Shown in pieces: positions 1 to 9,218 of a stretch of DNA of 64,000 nucleotides. The position numbers and the translations under genes were made by a program. Under the pieces are notes generated by a model. It had not been told where the DNA came from, did not search any database, and worked only from the letters and a program-made list of their open reading frames with translations. How positions within the stretch are numbered: position 1 is the first letter of the stretch; each line of letters begins with the position of its first letter. The DNA is from Vibrio cholerae (lineage in GTDB: Bacteria > Actinomycetota > Actinomycetes > Actinomycetales > Micrococcaceae): NCBI GenBank assembly GCA_009728235.1, contig WNZI01000017.1, forward strand, positions 1 to 64,000, given 5' to 3'.

Positions 1-169
1 TGTCCGACGTGACCAGGGGGAGGAAACGCGGCCAGTCGACCCGCAGGACCATGGCCGCGAGCGGCACCACGACGAAGAGGCTTCCGACGACGGCGATCGC
101 CACCACCCAGCGGGGAAGGGTCGCGGGATCCGGGCCGGCACGTCGGCTGGTGAGCGGCTCAGGGAACAC
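1..169 (-). CDS. modB: Molybdate ABC transporter permease ModB, N-terminal part
   Basis: This is the first ~56 codons of a gene that continues past the left edge. The visible residues hold one hydrophobic membrane segment (WVVAIAVVGSLFVVVPLAAM) followed by LRVDWPRF, which is the usual N-terminus of ModB-type permeases that form the membrane channel for molybdate uptake with ModA and an ATPase. The start is taken as the GTG that overlaps the end of modA by 11 bases, as expected for translational coupling. The assignment rests on the membrane segment and on the position directly after modA; the catalytic-loop region is outside the window. Confidence 0.75.
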   Translation of the reverse strand, partial: MFPEPLTSRRAGPDPATLPRWVVAIAVVGSLFVVVPLAAMVLRVDWPRFLPLVTSD

Positions 170-980
170 CGAAGCCGGCTTCCTCGAGGACGGTCCGACC
201 GTTCGTTCCGGTCACGAAGTCGAGAAAGGCCCGGGTCGTGGTCCCCTCCGCGCTACCGGCCAGACCTGCGATCGGATAGGTCGTGATCACGCCCGTGGCC
301 TCCGGCACGAGGATTCCGAGCACGGAACCGCCTGCGGTGCGGACGTCCGTGACGTAGACGAGGCCCGCGTCCGCCTCCCCCGATCTCACCTTCCCGAGGA
401 CGTCGGTCACGGAGGCCTCCTCGCTCACCGGTGTCAGGTCGATCCCCGCGGCTTCCTCGACCCGCGCCGCCATCGCCCCGCACGGCACCTGAGCCGCGCA
501 CACCACCGTCTTCACCCCGGGCCTCGCCGCGTCCGCGAGCGAAGCGACGTCGGCGGGGTTGTCGGGCGGAACAGCCAGCTGCAGGGTGTTGGTCGCGAAG
601 TCGGTCGGATCACCGGAAAGGAGGCCCGCTCCGACGAGCCTGTCCATCGTGCTCGTGTCCGCGGAAGCGAAGACGTCCGCCGGGGCTCCCTCGGCGATCT
701 GGGTGGCGAGGTCCGACGAACCGGCGACATTGAGGGTGATCTCGGCGCCCGGGTGTGCCTCCTCGAACCGCAGCGCCAGCTCCGTGAAGGTCCCTTCCAG
801 GGAGGCGGCGGCGAAGACCGTGATGCTGCCGTCGATCGCGCTGCCGTCACCGGTCCCCTCGCCCACCGTTCCTTCGCCGCAGGCCGCGGAACCGAGGGCG
901 AGGACCGCCAGGATCGCGGCGAGGCACCATCTCGAGGAGTGCGTCCGGCAGGGCCGGGAGCCGGACCGCGGACCCGTCAT
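159..980 (-). CDS. modA: Molybdate-binding lipoprotein ModA
   Basis: Periplasmic-type substrate-binding protein (273 aa) of the molybdate ABC transporter. The N-terminus has basic residues, a hydrophobic stretch (AAILAVLALGSAAC) and a lipobox-like cysteine, so the protein is probably a membrane-anchored lipoprotein. The mature part starts with SITVFAAASLEGTFTEL and continues through AGSSDLATQIAEGAPADVFASAD, both typical of ModA, where serines bind the oxyanion. The ATG overlaps the stop of the upstream TOBE gene by four bases (ATGA), and modB follows with an overlap. The three genes thus look like one operon for molybdate sensing and import. A longer reading frame exists upstream, but it would run through the TOBE gene and lacks a signal peptide. 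Confidence 0.93.
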   Translation of the reverse strand: MTGPRSGSRPCRTHSSRWCLAAILAVLALGSAACGEGTVGEGTGDGSAIDGSITVFAAASLEGTFTELALRFEEAHPGAEITLNVAGSSDLATQIAEGAPADVFASADTSTMDRLVGAGLLSGDPTDFATNTLQLAVPPDNPADVASLADAARPGVKTVVCAAQVPCGAMAARVEEAAGIDLTPVSEEASVTDVLGKVRSGEADAGLVYVTDVRTAGGSVLGILVPEATGVITTYPIAGLAGSAEGTTTRAFLDFVTGTNGRTVLEEAGFGVP

Positions 981-1381
981 GCCTTCCCCGCCGGGGTCTC
1001 GATGATCACCGTGGTCGCCTTGACGACGGCGATCGCGATGGAACCCTTCTCCAGCCCGAGGTCGCGGACCGCTTCGCTGCTCATCAGGGAGACGACGCGG
1101 TGGGGGCCGCACTGCAGTTCCACCTGGGCCATGACGGTATCGAGGACGATGTCGGTGACGATCCCGACGAAGCGGTTGCGGGCGGAGCGTCCGATGTCCG
1201 AGGGATCGCCGGGCAGCACCGCGTTCCTCCGGGCGAGGCCGGCGAGTTCCAGGGCATCGACCACGGCCCTGCCCGACGAGTCCTTCGAGCTGCCGACGAG
1301 ACCGCCGTCGACCCAGCGACGTAGCGTGTCATCACTGACCCCGAGATAGCGGGCCGCGTCGGCGATCCGTAGTTGCGTCAT
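977..1381 (-). CDS. Helix-turn-helix / TOBE (Mop) molybdate-binding protein
   Basis: Protein of about 134 aa. Residues 1-50 (MTQLRIADAARYLGVSDDTL, then RRWVDGG) form an excisionase/MerR-type winged helix, and residues ~65-130 form a Mop/TOBE domain (SARNRFVGIVTDIVLDTVMA... ending in VVKATTVIIE) that binds molybdate or related oxyanions. It is first in the mop-modA-modB operon and overlaps modA by four bases. The likely role is molybdate sensing or storage, possibly regulating the transporter; a DNA target was not identified. A GTG three codons upstream (position 1390) is an alternative start. Confidence 0.85.
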   Translation of the reverse strand: MTQLRIADAARYLGVSDDTLRRWVDGGLVGSSKDSSGRAVVDALELAGLARRNAVLPGDPSDIGRSARNRFVGIVTDIVLDTVMAQVELQCGPHRVVSLMSSEAVRDLGLEKGSIAIAVVKATTVIIETPAGKA

Positions 1382-1418
1382 GGAAGCCACTTTACAGCCG
1401 TAGCTGCGAAACCTCGGG

Positions 1419-3652
1419 TCAGCCCTTCTCGAGGAAGGCTTCCTTCTCCGGGTTGAGGTACAGCTCGATGGCGAGGGACAGCCCGGGGTACTTCCGCAGG
1501 TCGGGATCCTCCGACACCACCTGCTGGGCGTCCTCGCGTGCCTTCTCGATCACCGCGCCGTGCTGGGTGATCTTCAGGAACCGCAGGGCGGAGCGGCCCC
1601 CGGACTGGGACGCGCCGAGGATGTTCCCCTCGCGACGGAGCTCGAGGTCCTTCTGGGACAGCTCGAAACCGTCCGTCGTCGCCGCGACGGCGGAGAGCCG
1701 CTCCCGGCTCGGGTGGTCCGGCTCGAGCTTGGTGACCAGCAGGCACGTGCCCGCGTGCCCGCCGCGCCCGATGCGGCCGCGCAACTGATGGAGCTGTGAG
1801 ATACCGAAGCGATCCGCGTCCATGATGACCATCAGCGTCGCGTTCGGCACGTCGACGCCGACCTCGATCACCGTGGTCGCGATCAGCACCTGCACCTCGC
1901 CGTCGGTGAAACGCGACATGACGTCCGCCTTGTCGTGGGGGTCCATGCGCCCGTGCAGCATCCCGCTCGTGACCCCCTGGAGTTGCGGGACACCGGCCAG
2001 GGATCCGTACAGACCGACCACGCTCGTGAGCTCCTGCTGGGGCCCGCCCTTCCGACCCGCGGGCTGCTCGCCGTACAGCACCTCCGGCGCGTCCTCGTCC
2101 GCCCTGCCGTCGTCACCGATCTTCGGGCACACCACGTACACCTGCCGGCCGCGTCGATCTCCTCCCGGGCCCGTGACCAGATCCGGTCGATCCACGCAGG
2201 GTGCTCGGTCAGGCCCACCTCGTGGGTCGCGATCGGCGACCTCCCGGCGGGCAGCTCCGACAGCGTCGAGGTCTCGAGGTCCCCGAACACCGTCATCGCG
2301 ACGGTGCGCGGGATCGGCGTGGCGGTCATCACGAGGACGTGCGGTGAGGTGCGCGCCTTGGTGCGGAGCGCGTCGCGCTGCTCCACCCCGAACCTGTGCT
2401 GCTCGTCGACGACGATCAGCCCCAGATCGAAGAACTGGACGTTGTCCGACAGCAGGGCGTGGGTCCCGATGACGATCCCGGCGTCACCGGAGGCTGCGTC
2501 CAGCAGTGCCCTCTTCCGCTGGGCGGTCGGCATCGACCCCGTGAGCAGGACGACCCGCGTCCCGTCGGTCGCGCCACCGAGCATGCCACCCTCCGCCAGG
2601 GGACCGAGCGTCCTCGTGATCGATTGGAGATGCTGCGCGGCGAGGACCTCGGTAGGTGCGAGCAACGCTGCCTGCCCACCGGCGTCGATGACCTGGAGCA
2701 TGGCCCGCAGCGCCACGAGGGTCTTGCCCGAGCCCACCTCTCCCTGCAGCAGCCGGTTCATCGGGTGTTCCTGCGCGAGATCACCGGCGAGGGTACCTCC
2801 GACATCGAGCTGTCCCTGCGTGAGGGTGAAGGGCAGCCGTGCATCGAACTGGTCGAGGAGCCCGCCGGGCCTCGGTGGTCGTGCGGTGGCCTGTTCATGC
2901 GCTGCCAGTGCGCGGCGGCGGGCGAGGGCGGTCTGGAGGACGAATGCCTCCTGGTAGCGGAAGCGGTGCTGGGCCCGGTAGGCGTCCTCGACCTGCTGCG
3001 GCCGGTGGACCAGCTCGTAGGCGGTGGCGAGGCTCATCAGTTTGTCCCGCTTCGCGATGGACGACGGTACGGGGTCGTCCAGCTCGGACAGGTGCAGCGT
3101 GTCGAGGACGAGTCCGACGGCGACGGTGATCTGGTCGCTGCTGAGTCTGTCGACGGCCGGGTAGACGGGGATGGGCCGGTGGAGGGAGGTGGGCTCGGCG
3201 TCGTCGTCGTTGAGGAGGGCGTAGCGGGGATTGGTCAGCGAGAGCTTGCCCCGATAGACCGTCACCTTGCCGGAGAACATGGCCCGCACGCCCGGGCGGA
3301 GGTCTCGCTCCGCGCCGAACCCGTTGAAGTACGTGAGGTTCATCCCGCCGAGCCCGCCGTCGGCGTCGTCCGTGATGACGACCTCGAGCAGCTTGCCCTT
3401 GCGCGTGTGCATCCGGCGTGAGTTGGCCGACTGGACGCGGGCGATCAGGGTGACCTCCTCGTCCACCGGGACGTCGGCGATGGGTGTCAGTTCGCCGCGC
3501 TCGAGGTAGGTACGGGGGAAATGGTGCAGCAGTTCGCCGGCCGTCGTATAGCCGAAGTGCTTCGCCAGGAGCTTGGACACCGGACCGAGGAGACGGTCCA
3601 GTGGGGCGTCGAGCTCCGAGGCGGTAGCGGCCCGCGTCGGATCAGGAGTCAC
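1419..3652 (-). CDS. recG: ATP-dependent DNA helicase RecG (interrupted by one frameshift)
   Basis: RecG remodels stalled replication forks and Holliday junctions. The N-terminal part carries the wedge/OB region, then the helicase motifs: Walker A GEVGSGKT, the DEQH box (VVDEQHRFGVEQR) and TATPIPRT. The C-terminal part carries the second helicase lobe (VYVVCPKIG, GRMDPHDK, ATTVIEVGVDVPNA, QLRGRIGRGG). The two parts are in different frames: the frame breaks near 2146-2152, where GACGCGGCCGGCAG appears to have lost one G from a GGG run. With that base restored the protein is 744 aa, normal for RecG. The GTG start overlaps the DAK2 gene by 11 bases. A genuine pseudogene is possible but less likely, given the many similar indels in this window. 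Confidence 0.9.
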
Positions 3653-4619
3653 GGGCCTCGGCTCCGACGGCAGGAGCGGCGAGCTGCGTCACCGTGATGT
3701 TCACGGGCTCTCCGGCCTGGTGGATGAGGGCCAGGGCGGGTGTGGCATCCGGGACGTGGACGTGGACACGCCAGCGGTAGCCCTCCGGGACCTCGGTCAC
3801 CGCACTCATGATGACGGAGTCGCCCAGCTCGTCGAGGTGGAGACGCAGGGTCGCGGCGTCGAGCGGGCTGAGGTTGATCGTGCACATGACCTCCACGCCG
3901 TCCGCGTCCCCGCCGTTGTGGATGTGTGGAGCCTGGATGTCATAGCCGTGGAGGCCGTCGAGCAGTTCGTCCTGCAGCTCCTCCCCGAGGGCTGCCGCTC
4001 GCAGCGCATCGAGGATCAGCAGGAAACCGACGCCACCGGCATCGACCACCTTGGCCGCGGTGAGGGCGCCCAACTGGGATTCGGTGTCCACGACGGCGCG
4101 CAGGGCGTGCTGTACCGAGGCGCGCAGGGTCAGCGCCAGGGTGGAGTTGCTGTCATCCGCCGGATGCTCGGCGGCGGTTCCCGCGGCTCCCCTGGCGCTG
4201 GCCTCGAGGACGGACAGCATGGTGCCGGGAACGGGATCGCTCAAGGCGGACCAACTGCGGATCTGCGCCCGGTGCAGGGACGACGCCAGGAGCGTGCAGG
4301 TGAGTCGGGTGGTTCCGTGCAGCGGTTCCGCGAACGCCGCGAGGAAGACGGCGAACAGCGTGCCGGAATTCCCGCGGGCGTCCTCCATGGCCGCCTGCCC
4401 GGCGATGGCCAGCAGTTCACCGAGGTCGGATGTGTCCGCGTCCTGGGCGGCACGGGCGGCGGCGCGGGCCGTCTGGTAGAGATTCGTGCCGGTGTCGCCG
4501 TCGGCGACCGGGAAGATGTTGATGGCGTTGAGTCGGTCGCTGTGGTTGCCGAGAGACTCTTCCGCCTTGCCCAGCCAGCGCCTGAGCGCCACGGCGTTGG
4601 CGGTGACCTTAGTGTGCAA
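3642..4619 (-). CDS. DAK2/DhaL-domain protein (FakA-like)
   Basis: Protein of 325 aa opening with a DhaL/DAK2 kinase domain: NAINIFPVADGDTGTNL holds the conserved aspartates that bind nucleotide through magnesium, and DARGNSGTLFAVFL is the second conserved block. The rest resembles the middle domain of fatty-acid kinase FakA/YloV; at 325 aa it lacks the full-length (~550 aa) architecture. FakA-type genes commonly sit beside recG, as here. The substrate is inferred (fatty acid bound to a DegV/FakB partner); dihydroxyacetone kinase is less likely because no DhaK partner is present. The TTG start overlaps thiL by 11 bases. It lies in the thiL-DAK2-recG operon. Confidence 0.85.
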   Translation of the reverse strand: MHTKVTANAVALRRWLGKAEESLGNHSDRLNAINIFPVADGDTGTNLYQTARAAARAAQDADTSDLGELLAIAGQAAMEDARGNSGTLFAVFLAAFAEPLHGTTRLTCTLLASSLHRAQIRSWSALSDPVPGTMLSVLEASARGAAGTAAEHPADDSNSTLALTLRASVQHALRAVVDTESQLGALTAAKVVDAGGVGFLLILDALRAAALGEELQDELLDGLHGYDIQAPHIHNGGDADGVEVMCTINLSPLDAATLRLHLDELGDSVIMSAVTEVPEGYRWRVHVHVPDATPALALIHQAGEPVNITVTQLAAPAVGAEARDS

Positions 4620-5650
4620 AATGATCCCATCCCCTGAGAGCTGTCGCCCGTGACGCCAGTGTCACCTGCGGCGTTCCCGGCCTTACCGAGCCTACCGCAG
4701 TGAACCCGGGGGGCATCAGGGATTCTTCCGGGAACACGGCCAGCAGACCGTGGTCCTCCCCGCCGCCGAGGACCCAGTGCATCGGGTCGACGCCCAGCAG
4801 TTCGGCCGCCGGCCGCAGGAGTTCCGCGTACTGCTGCAGTGCCTCCGGATCGAGGTCGAGCCGGACTCCGCTCGCCGCCGCGATCCTTCCGGCGTCCCGC
4901 ACGAGCCCGTCGGAGATGTCGAGCATCGCGCTCGCGCCCCGCGGCGGCTGCCGCGGGTCCGGCGTGCAGGGGTGGCTGCGGCCGCACCTGTGCTGCAACC
5001 AGCTCGTCCCCCAGCTTCCCGAAGTCCGTCAGGGGCCTGCCGTCCTCGAGGATGGCGAGACCCGCGGCGGCACGGCCGAGGGTTCCCGCCACGGCGATGG
5101 TGCCGCCGGAGCGCGCTCCGGACCGCAGGACGGGCGCCCTGTGCAGGAGCCCGGTGACGGCGGCGGTGACGACGAGCTGGGAGCCGCCGCCCAGGTCACC
5201 ACCGACCACCGAGCAGCCCGCCGCACCCAGTCGGTCGATCGCGGCGGCGAGCCCTCGCGCACAGTCCTCGACCCAACCGACGGGCGTGGCCGGAGGGAGG
5301 GTCAGACTGACGACCAGCGCCGTCGCGGTACCACCCATCGCGTTGATGTCACTGAGGTTCTGAGCCGCTGATTTCCAGCCGACGTCGTATCCCGTGGTGA
5401 CGAAGCCCTGAGGCCGTACGAGCCGGAAGTCCTGGTCCTCGACGAGGGTATCGGTGGAGAGGACCACGGGACCGGTCCGCTCGAGGAGCACGGCGGCGTC
5501 GTCTCCCGGTCCCACGAGCACGCCTACCGGCGGGCCGAGCAGCGGCACGATCCTCGCGAGCAGTTCGCCCTCGCTCAGGTCCCCGACGGTCGGACCGACC
5601 TTGAACGGGAGCTGGGGGACGGAGTGGCTCGGTTTCGGCTCGTAGGACAT
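4609..5650 (-). CDS. thiL: Thiamine-monophosphate kinase ThiL (interrupted by one frameshift)
   Basis: ThiL phosphorylates thiamine monophosphate to the cofactor thiamine diphosphate. The N-terminal half has GPGDDAAVL, STDTLVEDQDF and NLSDINAMGG, the AIR-synthase-fold motifs that bind ATP, metal and substrate. The C-terminal half (AMLDISDGLVRDAGRI, HWVLGGGEDHGLLAVFP) is in another frame. The break lies in the CCCC run at 4937-4940: removing one base gives a continuous reading through AAAGASAMLDISDGL. This is the one frameshift in the window that needs a deletion rather than an insertion. Without the correction, the N-terminal frame runs on into the DAK2 gene and mimics a fusion, which I consider an artefact. 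Restored length is ~346 aa. Confidence 0.9.
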
Positions 5651-5704
5651 CTACCTACCGTACGATGCCCGTCCGACCGACGTGGTCACCGACGACCGGT
5701 GGCA

Positions 5705-6490
5705 TCAGGACTGGTGACGGCCTCGGCGCCGGGCCACCACGACCGCGACGACGGCCAGCAGCGCAGCCAGGACACCGGCGCCGATCCACGCGGCCGGAGC
5801 CACGGACGACGCCCGCTCCTCCTCCGCCGCGGCCGTAGCGGTGCTGCGTGCGCTCGGGGTGGCGGAGCGGCTGGCCGATGGGGTGGCCCTGGTGGCGGAG
5901 GGCTGCGTGGACGGCACCACTGCGCTCTGGGAAGGTGTGACGGCCGGCGGGGCCGGAGCAGCAGTCGCGGTCGCCTGCATGGTCGACGTCGCGGGTTCCG
6001 TCGCCGTCGGCTCCGCCCCCGGCGCTGCGTTCGTCGTCGTACTGCCCGCACTCGGACTCGGAGCCGGCGCCTCCCCCGGCACGGCGACGACCTCCCCGGT
6101 CGTCGCGTCGTACCGGAGGTTCGTGTAGATGAGGGTGTCGGCGAACAGCAGGTACCCGGTGTCGGGCTCGATGAGGTGGCCGGTGCCCGGATGTACGAGG
6201 AATCCGGTACGGGCGTTGATGGCGAAACCGGTTGCCGCGTCGACGCCCGCCGTCGCCGTCGGGTCCGCCACCGGAGGTGCCGGCTCTCCGAAGGTCGCGC
6301 CGGGTTGCGGCTGCTCGACGACGTCGGGCTGCAGCTGGCCGGCCAGGACGGGCGGGACGACAGCAGGCTCGAGCTCCTGGGCGGCAGCAGGACCGCCGAG
6401 CGCGGTTCCGGCGAGCACTGCAGCAGCTGCACCCGTGAGGATCAGCCTGGTGGAGGGACGTGGCGTGGTGTAGCGGTGGGGCTGGGTCAT
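5705..6490 (-). CDS. Secreted protein with short TG repeats and a C-terminal membrane anchor
   Basis: I do not recognise a named family. The 261-aa product has a signal peptide (RLILTGAAAAVLAGTALGGP, cleavage near AAAQ), then four short tandem units of about nine residues built on TG-[FHY]-x-[IV] (ATGFAINA, RTGFLVHP, GTGHLIEP, DTGYLLFA), a low-complexity Ala/Pro/Ser/Thr stretch, and a C-terminal membrane helix (WIGAGVLAALLAVVAVVVAR) with a basic tail RRGRHQS. There is no LPXTG motif. This fits a surface-exposed domain held off the membrane by a flexible stalk. The start is the ATG at 6490 that precedes the basic signal-peptide region. It lies upstream of thiL on the same strand and is divergent from the DUF3515 gene. 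Confidence 0.7.
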   Translation of the reverse strand: MTQPHRYTTPRPSTRLILTGAAAAVLAGTALGGPAAAQELEPAVVPPVLAGQLQPDVVEQPQPGATFGEPAPPVADPTATAGVDAATGFAINARTGFLVHPGTGHLIEPDTGYLLFADTLIYTNLRYDATTGEVVAVPGEAPAPSPSAGSTTTNAAPGAEPTATEPATSTMQATATAAPAPPAVTPSQSAVVPSTQPSATRATPSASRSATPSARSTATAAAEEERASSVAPAAWIGAGVLAALLAVVAVVVARRRGRHQS

Positions 6491-6665
6491 TCGTCCTCGG
6501 CTCGTGCTCTCGCAACGGCCGGCGACGAAGCGCCGCCGGATGCGGATGGTCCCCGTCAACCTGTGGTCGGCTGCGGCTCCTGAAGCCTACTGGCCGGGGT
6601 GGCCGCGACCCGGCTTCCGTCGGGGCATCACGCGTCGTGTCGCCTGCGGCAGGAGTACCAGCTAC

Positions 6666-6671
6666 TAGGGT
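6666..6671 (+). promoter_or_regulatory. -10 box of a probably leaderless DUF3515 transcript
   Basis: TAGGGT ends six bases before the ATG at 6678, so transcription would begin at or next to the start codon. No Shine-Dalgarno sequence is present in between. Leaderless mRNAs with this spacing are common in actinobacteria. No convincing -35 box is visible. Confidence 0.45.
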
Positions 6672-6677
6672 GGGACC

Positions 6678-7169
6678 ATGCCTGCCCTTCCCCGCGCCCT
6701 GAAGACCCTGGTAGCCGCCGTGGCCCTCCTGGCGGGGCTCTCCGGATGCGCGGCCGGCGTGGTGGACGTCGACCCGGCGGACGATGCCGCCAATGCCAGA
6801 TGCGCCGACGTCATGCTCGCCCTGCCTCCCCTCGTCGCCGAGAACGAGCAGCGGGACACGAACAGCCAGGCGACGTCGGCCTGGGGCGACCCGTCGAAGG
6901 TGGTCCTGCGCTGTGGCGTCGTCGTCCCCGGTCCGACGACCGATCCGTGCGTGACGGTGAACGACGTCGACTGGGTCATCAGGGAGGGTGACCCGGCCTG
7001 GACGGCCACCACCTATGGGCGGGAACCGGCCGTCGAGGTGCTCTTCGATCCGGAGGTCGTGGCGTCCAGTACCGTCCTGGTCGAACTCGGGGACGCGGTG
7101 TCCCGGGTGGAGCAGATCCGCGCCTGCGTCGGACTGTCCGAGGCGACACCGGCACCGACGGAGGGCTGA
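6678..7169 (+). CDS. DUF3515 family lipoprotein
   Basis: Protein of 163 aa with a clear lipoprotein signal: a basic start, hydrophobic LVAAVALLAGLSGC and a lipobox cysteine at LSGC. The rest (ARCADVMLALPPL, CGVVVPGPTTDPCVTV, DVDWVIREGDPAW) matches the DUF3515 family, a conserved actinobacterial extracytoplasmic protein of unknown function usually found between ddl and thiL. Here it is next to thiL (divergent across the secreted repeat-protein gene), but ddl is 11 kb away. The start follows a TAGGGT -10 box by six bases. Confidence 0.88.
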   Translation: MPALPRALKTLVAAVALLAGLSGCAAGVVDVDPADDAANARCADVMLALPPLVAENEQRDTNSQATSAWGDPSKVVLRCGVVVPGPTTDPCVTVNDVDWVIREGDPAWTATTYGREPAVEVLFDPEVVASSTVLVELGDAVSRVEQIRACVGLSEATPAPTEG

Positions 7170-7277
7170 CGCAAGCCCTGCCCGTGACTGGCGCCGACCG
7201 CGCGGCGCGGCCACGCTGGACAGCAGTATCCCCGGGCGAGCGCCCGGAGTACCACCCGACCCCTGCCAGGAGGCACC

Positions 7278-8135
7278 GTGAAAGCCGAGCAAATCTCCGA
7301 CGTCTGCACCTTCCACGGCGAGGGGCCCTACTGGGATCCCCGCCGGGGCGAACTGCTGTTCGTCGACATGCAGGAAGGAGACGTCCTGGTGCGCCACGAG
7401 GACGGCAGCCTGGACCGCCACGACGTCCATCCCCGGCTCGCCGGCGTCGTGCGGGGACGCGCTTCCGGCGGGTACGTCATCGGGGTCGAGCGCGGTTTCC
7501 TGTTCACGGACGATGCCTTCACCACCCTCGAGGAGGGACCCCAGGCCTTCAGCGACCCTTCCGTGCGCATGAACGACGGCGGGTGCGACCCGGCGGGCCG
7601 ATTCCTCTGCGGCTCGATGGGGTGGGAGGGCGGCTTCGGCGCCGGCGCCCTGTACTCCCTGCACCAGGACCACACGGTGTCCACCGTCCTGAGCAGTGTC
7701 ACCGTCTCCAACGGCCTGCACTTCTCCCCCTCCGGCGACACCGCATTCCTGAGCGACACCCCTACCGGCCGGATCGATGCACTCGGCTACGACCTGGCAA
7801 CCGGTACCTTCACGGACCGGCGTACGTTCGCCGTCATCGAGCAGGCGCTCGGTATGCCCGACGGCATGGCGATCGATGCCGAGGGCGGCATCTGGACCGC
7901 ACTGTACGGTGGCGGCGCCATCGCCCGTTTCGACGCGGCGGGCAGGCTCACCGATCACGTTCCCCTGCCCGTCACGAACGTCACCGCCTGCACTTTCGGT
8001 GGGACCGACCTCACGACGCTGTTCGTCACGACCACCCAGGAGAACATCCCCGAGGGCTCGGAACCCTCTGCCGGAGCCCTGTTCGCCGTCGAGCCCGGGA
8101 TCGCAGGCGCACCGCTGCCGATGTTCGCGGGATAG
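7278..8135 (+). CDS. SMP-30/gluconolactonase family protein
   Basis: Protein of 285 aa with the six-bladed beta-propeller signature of the SMP-30/LRE family: EGPYWDPRRGELLFVDM near the N-terminus, MNDGGCDPAGRFLCGSM, SNGLHFSPSGDTAFLSDT and GMPDGMAIDAEGGIWTALYG. The Glu of EGPYWD and the Asn/Asp residues in the later motifs match the family's divalent-metal site. Such enzymes hydrolyse sugar lactones; the exact substrate cannot be told from sequence. The GTG start is preceded by AGGAGG. No sugar dehydrogenase or transporter lies beside it to identify a pathway. Confidence 0.9.
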   Translation: MKAEQISDVCTFHGEGPYWDPRRGELLFVDMQEGDVLVRHEDGSLDRHDVHPRLAGVVRGRASGGYVIGVERGFLFTDDAFTTLEEGPQAFSDPSVRMNDGGCDPAGRFLCGSMGWEGGFGAGALYSLHQDHTVSTVLSSVTVSNGLHFSPSGDTAFLSDTPTGRIDALGYDLATGTFTDRRTFAVIEQALGMPDGMAIDAEGGIWTALYGGGAIARFDAAGRLTDHVPLPVTNVTACTFGGTDLTTLFVTTTQENIPEGSEPSAGALFAVEPGIAGAPLPMFAG

Positions 8136-8148
8136 CGGGACGGGGTCC

Positions 8149-8182
8149 CTCCGCGGGCGACCACTGCCAGTCGCCCGCGGAG
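8149..8182. terminator. Bidirectional hairpin between convergent genes
   Basis: A perfect 13-bp inverted repeat (CTCCGCGGGCGAC / GTCGCCCGCGGAG) with an 8-base loop lies between the ends of the SMP-30 gene and the SDR gene. There is no long U-tract on either strand. The position between convergent stops supports a shared terminator. Confidence 0.6.
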
Positions 8183-8247
8183 GAACACCGGGGGTTATTC
8201 GTGCCGGTCGGCGCGCCGGACGGGTTCCGGCTCATGGCCTCCCCGCA

Positions 8248-9087
8248 TCAGAGGATCGGCTGCCCTCCGGTGACGGCGATGCGCGCTCCCGAGACATAGC
8301 TGGCCTCGTCGGACGCGAGCATGACGTACACCGGTGCGAGCTCCGCGGGCTGGCCGGCGCGCTGCATCGGCACCTGCTGGCCGAAGCTCTCCACCTGCTC
8401 CTCGGGCATCGTGGCGGGGATGAGGGGCGTCCAGATCGGCCCGGGCGCCACCGAATTGGCGCGGATGCCACGCTCGGCCAGGAGCTGCGCCATGGACGCC
8501 GTCATGTTCGCGATCCCGGCCTTCGTCGCCGAGTACGGCAGCAGCGTGGGGACAGGATTGTCCGAGTTCACCGAACTCGAACCGATGATCGAGCCACCCG
8601 GTCCCATGTGCGGCAGGACGGCTTTCGTGAGGTGGAAGAAGGCGCTGAGGTTGATGGCCAGCGTACGGTCCCACTCCTCGTCCGGGATCTCCTCGATGGT
8701 CTCGTGGGTCATCTGGAACGCCGCGTTGCTGACGAGGATGTCCACCCGGCCGAACTCCTCGACCGCCTTGTCGATCACCGCACGGCAGGTCGCCGGATCG
8801 GCGAGGTCTCCGGGGAACAGGACGGCCTGCCGGCCGGCCTCCTCCACCCATCGCGCTGTCTCCTGGGCGTCCTCGTCCTCGTTCAGGTAGCTGATCAGGA
8901 CGTCGGCGCCCTCCCGCGCGTAGGCGATGGCGACGGCGCGGCCGATGCCGCTGTCCCCACCGGTGATGACGGCCTTCTTGCCGCTCAGCCGTCCCGTCCC
9001 GCGGTAGGACTGCTCGCCGTGGTCGGGGGTCGGGTCCATGTCCGCCGTGGTTCCGGGTGGTTCCTGCTGCTGCGCTGGCTGGCTCAC
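8248..9087 (-). CDS. Short-chain dehydrogenase/reductase (general-stress type)
   Basis: Classical SDR oxidoreductase of 279 aa. A ~35-residue hydrophilic N-terminal extension precedes the Rossmann motif TGGDSGIGRAVA, followed by VSNAAFQ (NNAG-like), catalytic Ser in IIGSSSVNS, and the YSATK active site; RANSVAPGPIWTPL completes the pattern. The extension plus GDSGIGRAV are typical of the group related to Bacillus general-stress proteins YdaD/YhdF. Substrate unknown. It is divergent from the glycosyltransferase at 9219. Confidence 0.9.
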   Translation of the reverse strand: MSQPAQQQEPPGTTADMDPTPDHGEQSYRGTGRLSGKKAVITGGDSGIGRAVAIAYAREGADVLISYLNEDEDAQETARWVEEAGRQAVLFPGDLADPATCRAVIDKAVEEFGRVDILVSNAAFQMTHETIEEIPDEEWDRTLAINLSAFFHLTKAVLPHMGPGGSIIGSSSVNSDNPVPTLLPYSATKAGIANMTASMAQLLAERGIRANSVAPGPIWTPLIPATMPEEQVESFGQQVPMQRAGQPAELAPVYVMLASDEASYVSGARIAVTGGQPIL

Positions 9088-9218
9088 TGTTCCTCCTCGT
9101 GTCTACGGGCCTTCGAGCCCGTAGGTTCCTTGCACCCCCACCGTAAGCAGCCTTAGTAATTGAAGGGAAGCGGACGCCAGGTCCGGAAATGCGTTGCACG
9201 AGGAGGATCGCCCCCGTC

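Noticed and set aside
9-1349. A 446-residue open frame across modA and the TOBE gene on the plus strand
   Set aside because: Antisense to two well-supported genes, with Arg/Gly-rich, domain-free sequence.
4241-5650. A single long frame joining thiL to the DAK2 region, as if a fusion protein
   Set aside because: After ~4940 the frame has no homology; the true thiL end and the DAK2 protein are in other frames. One extra base in CCCC explains it.
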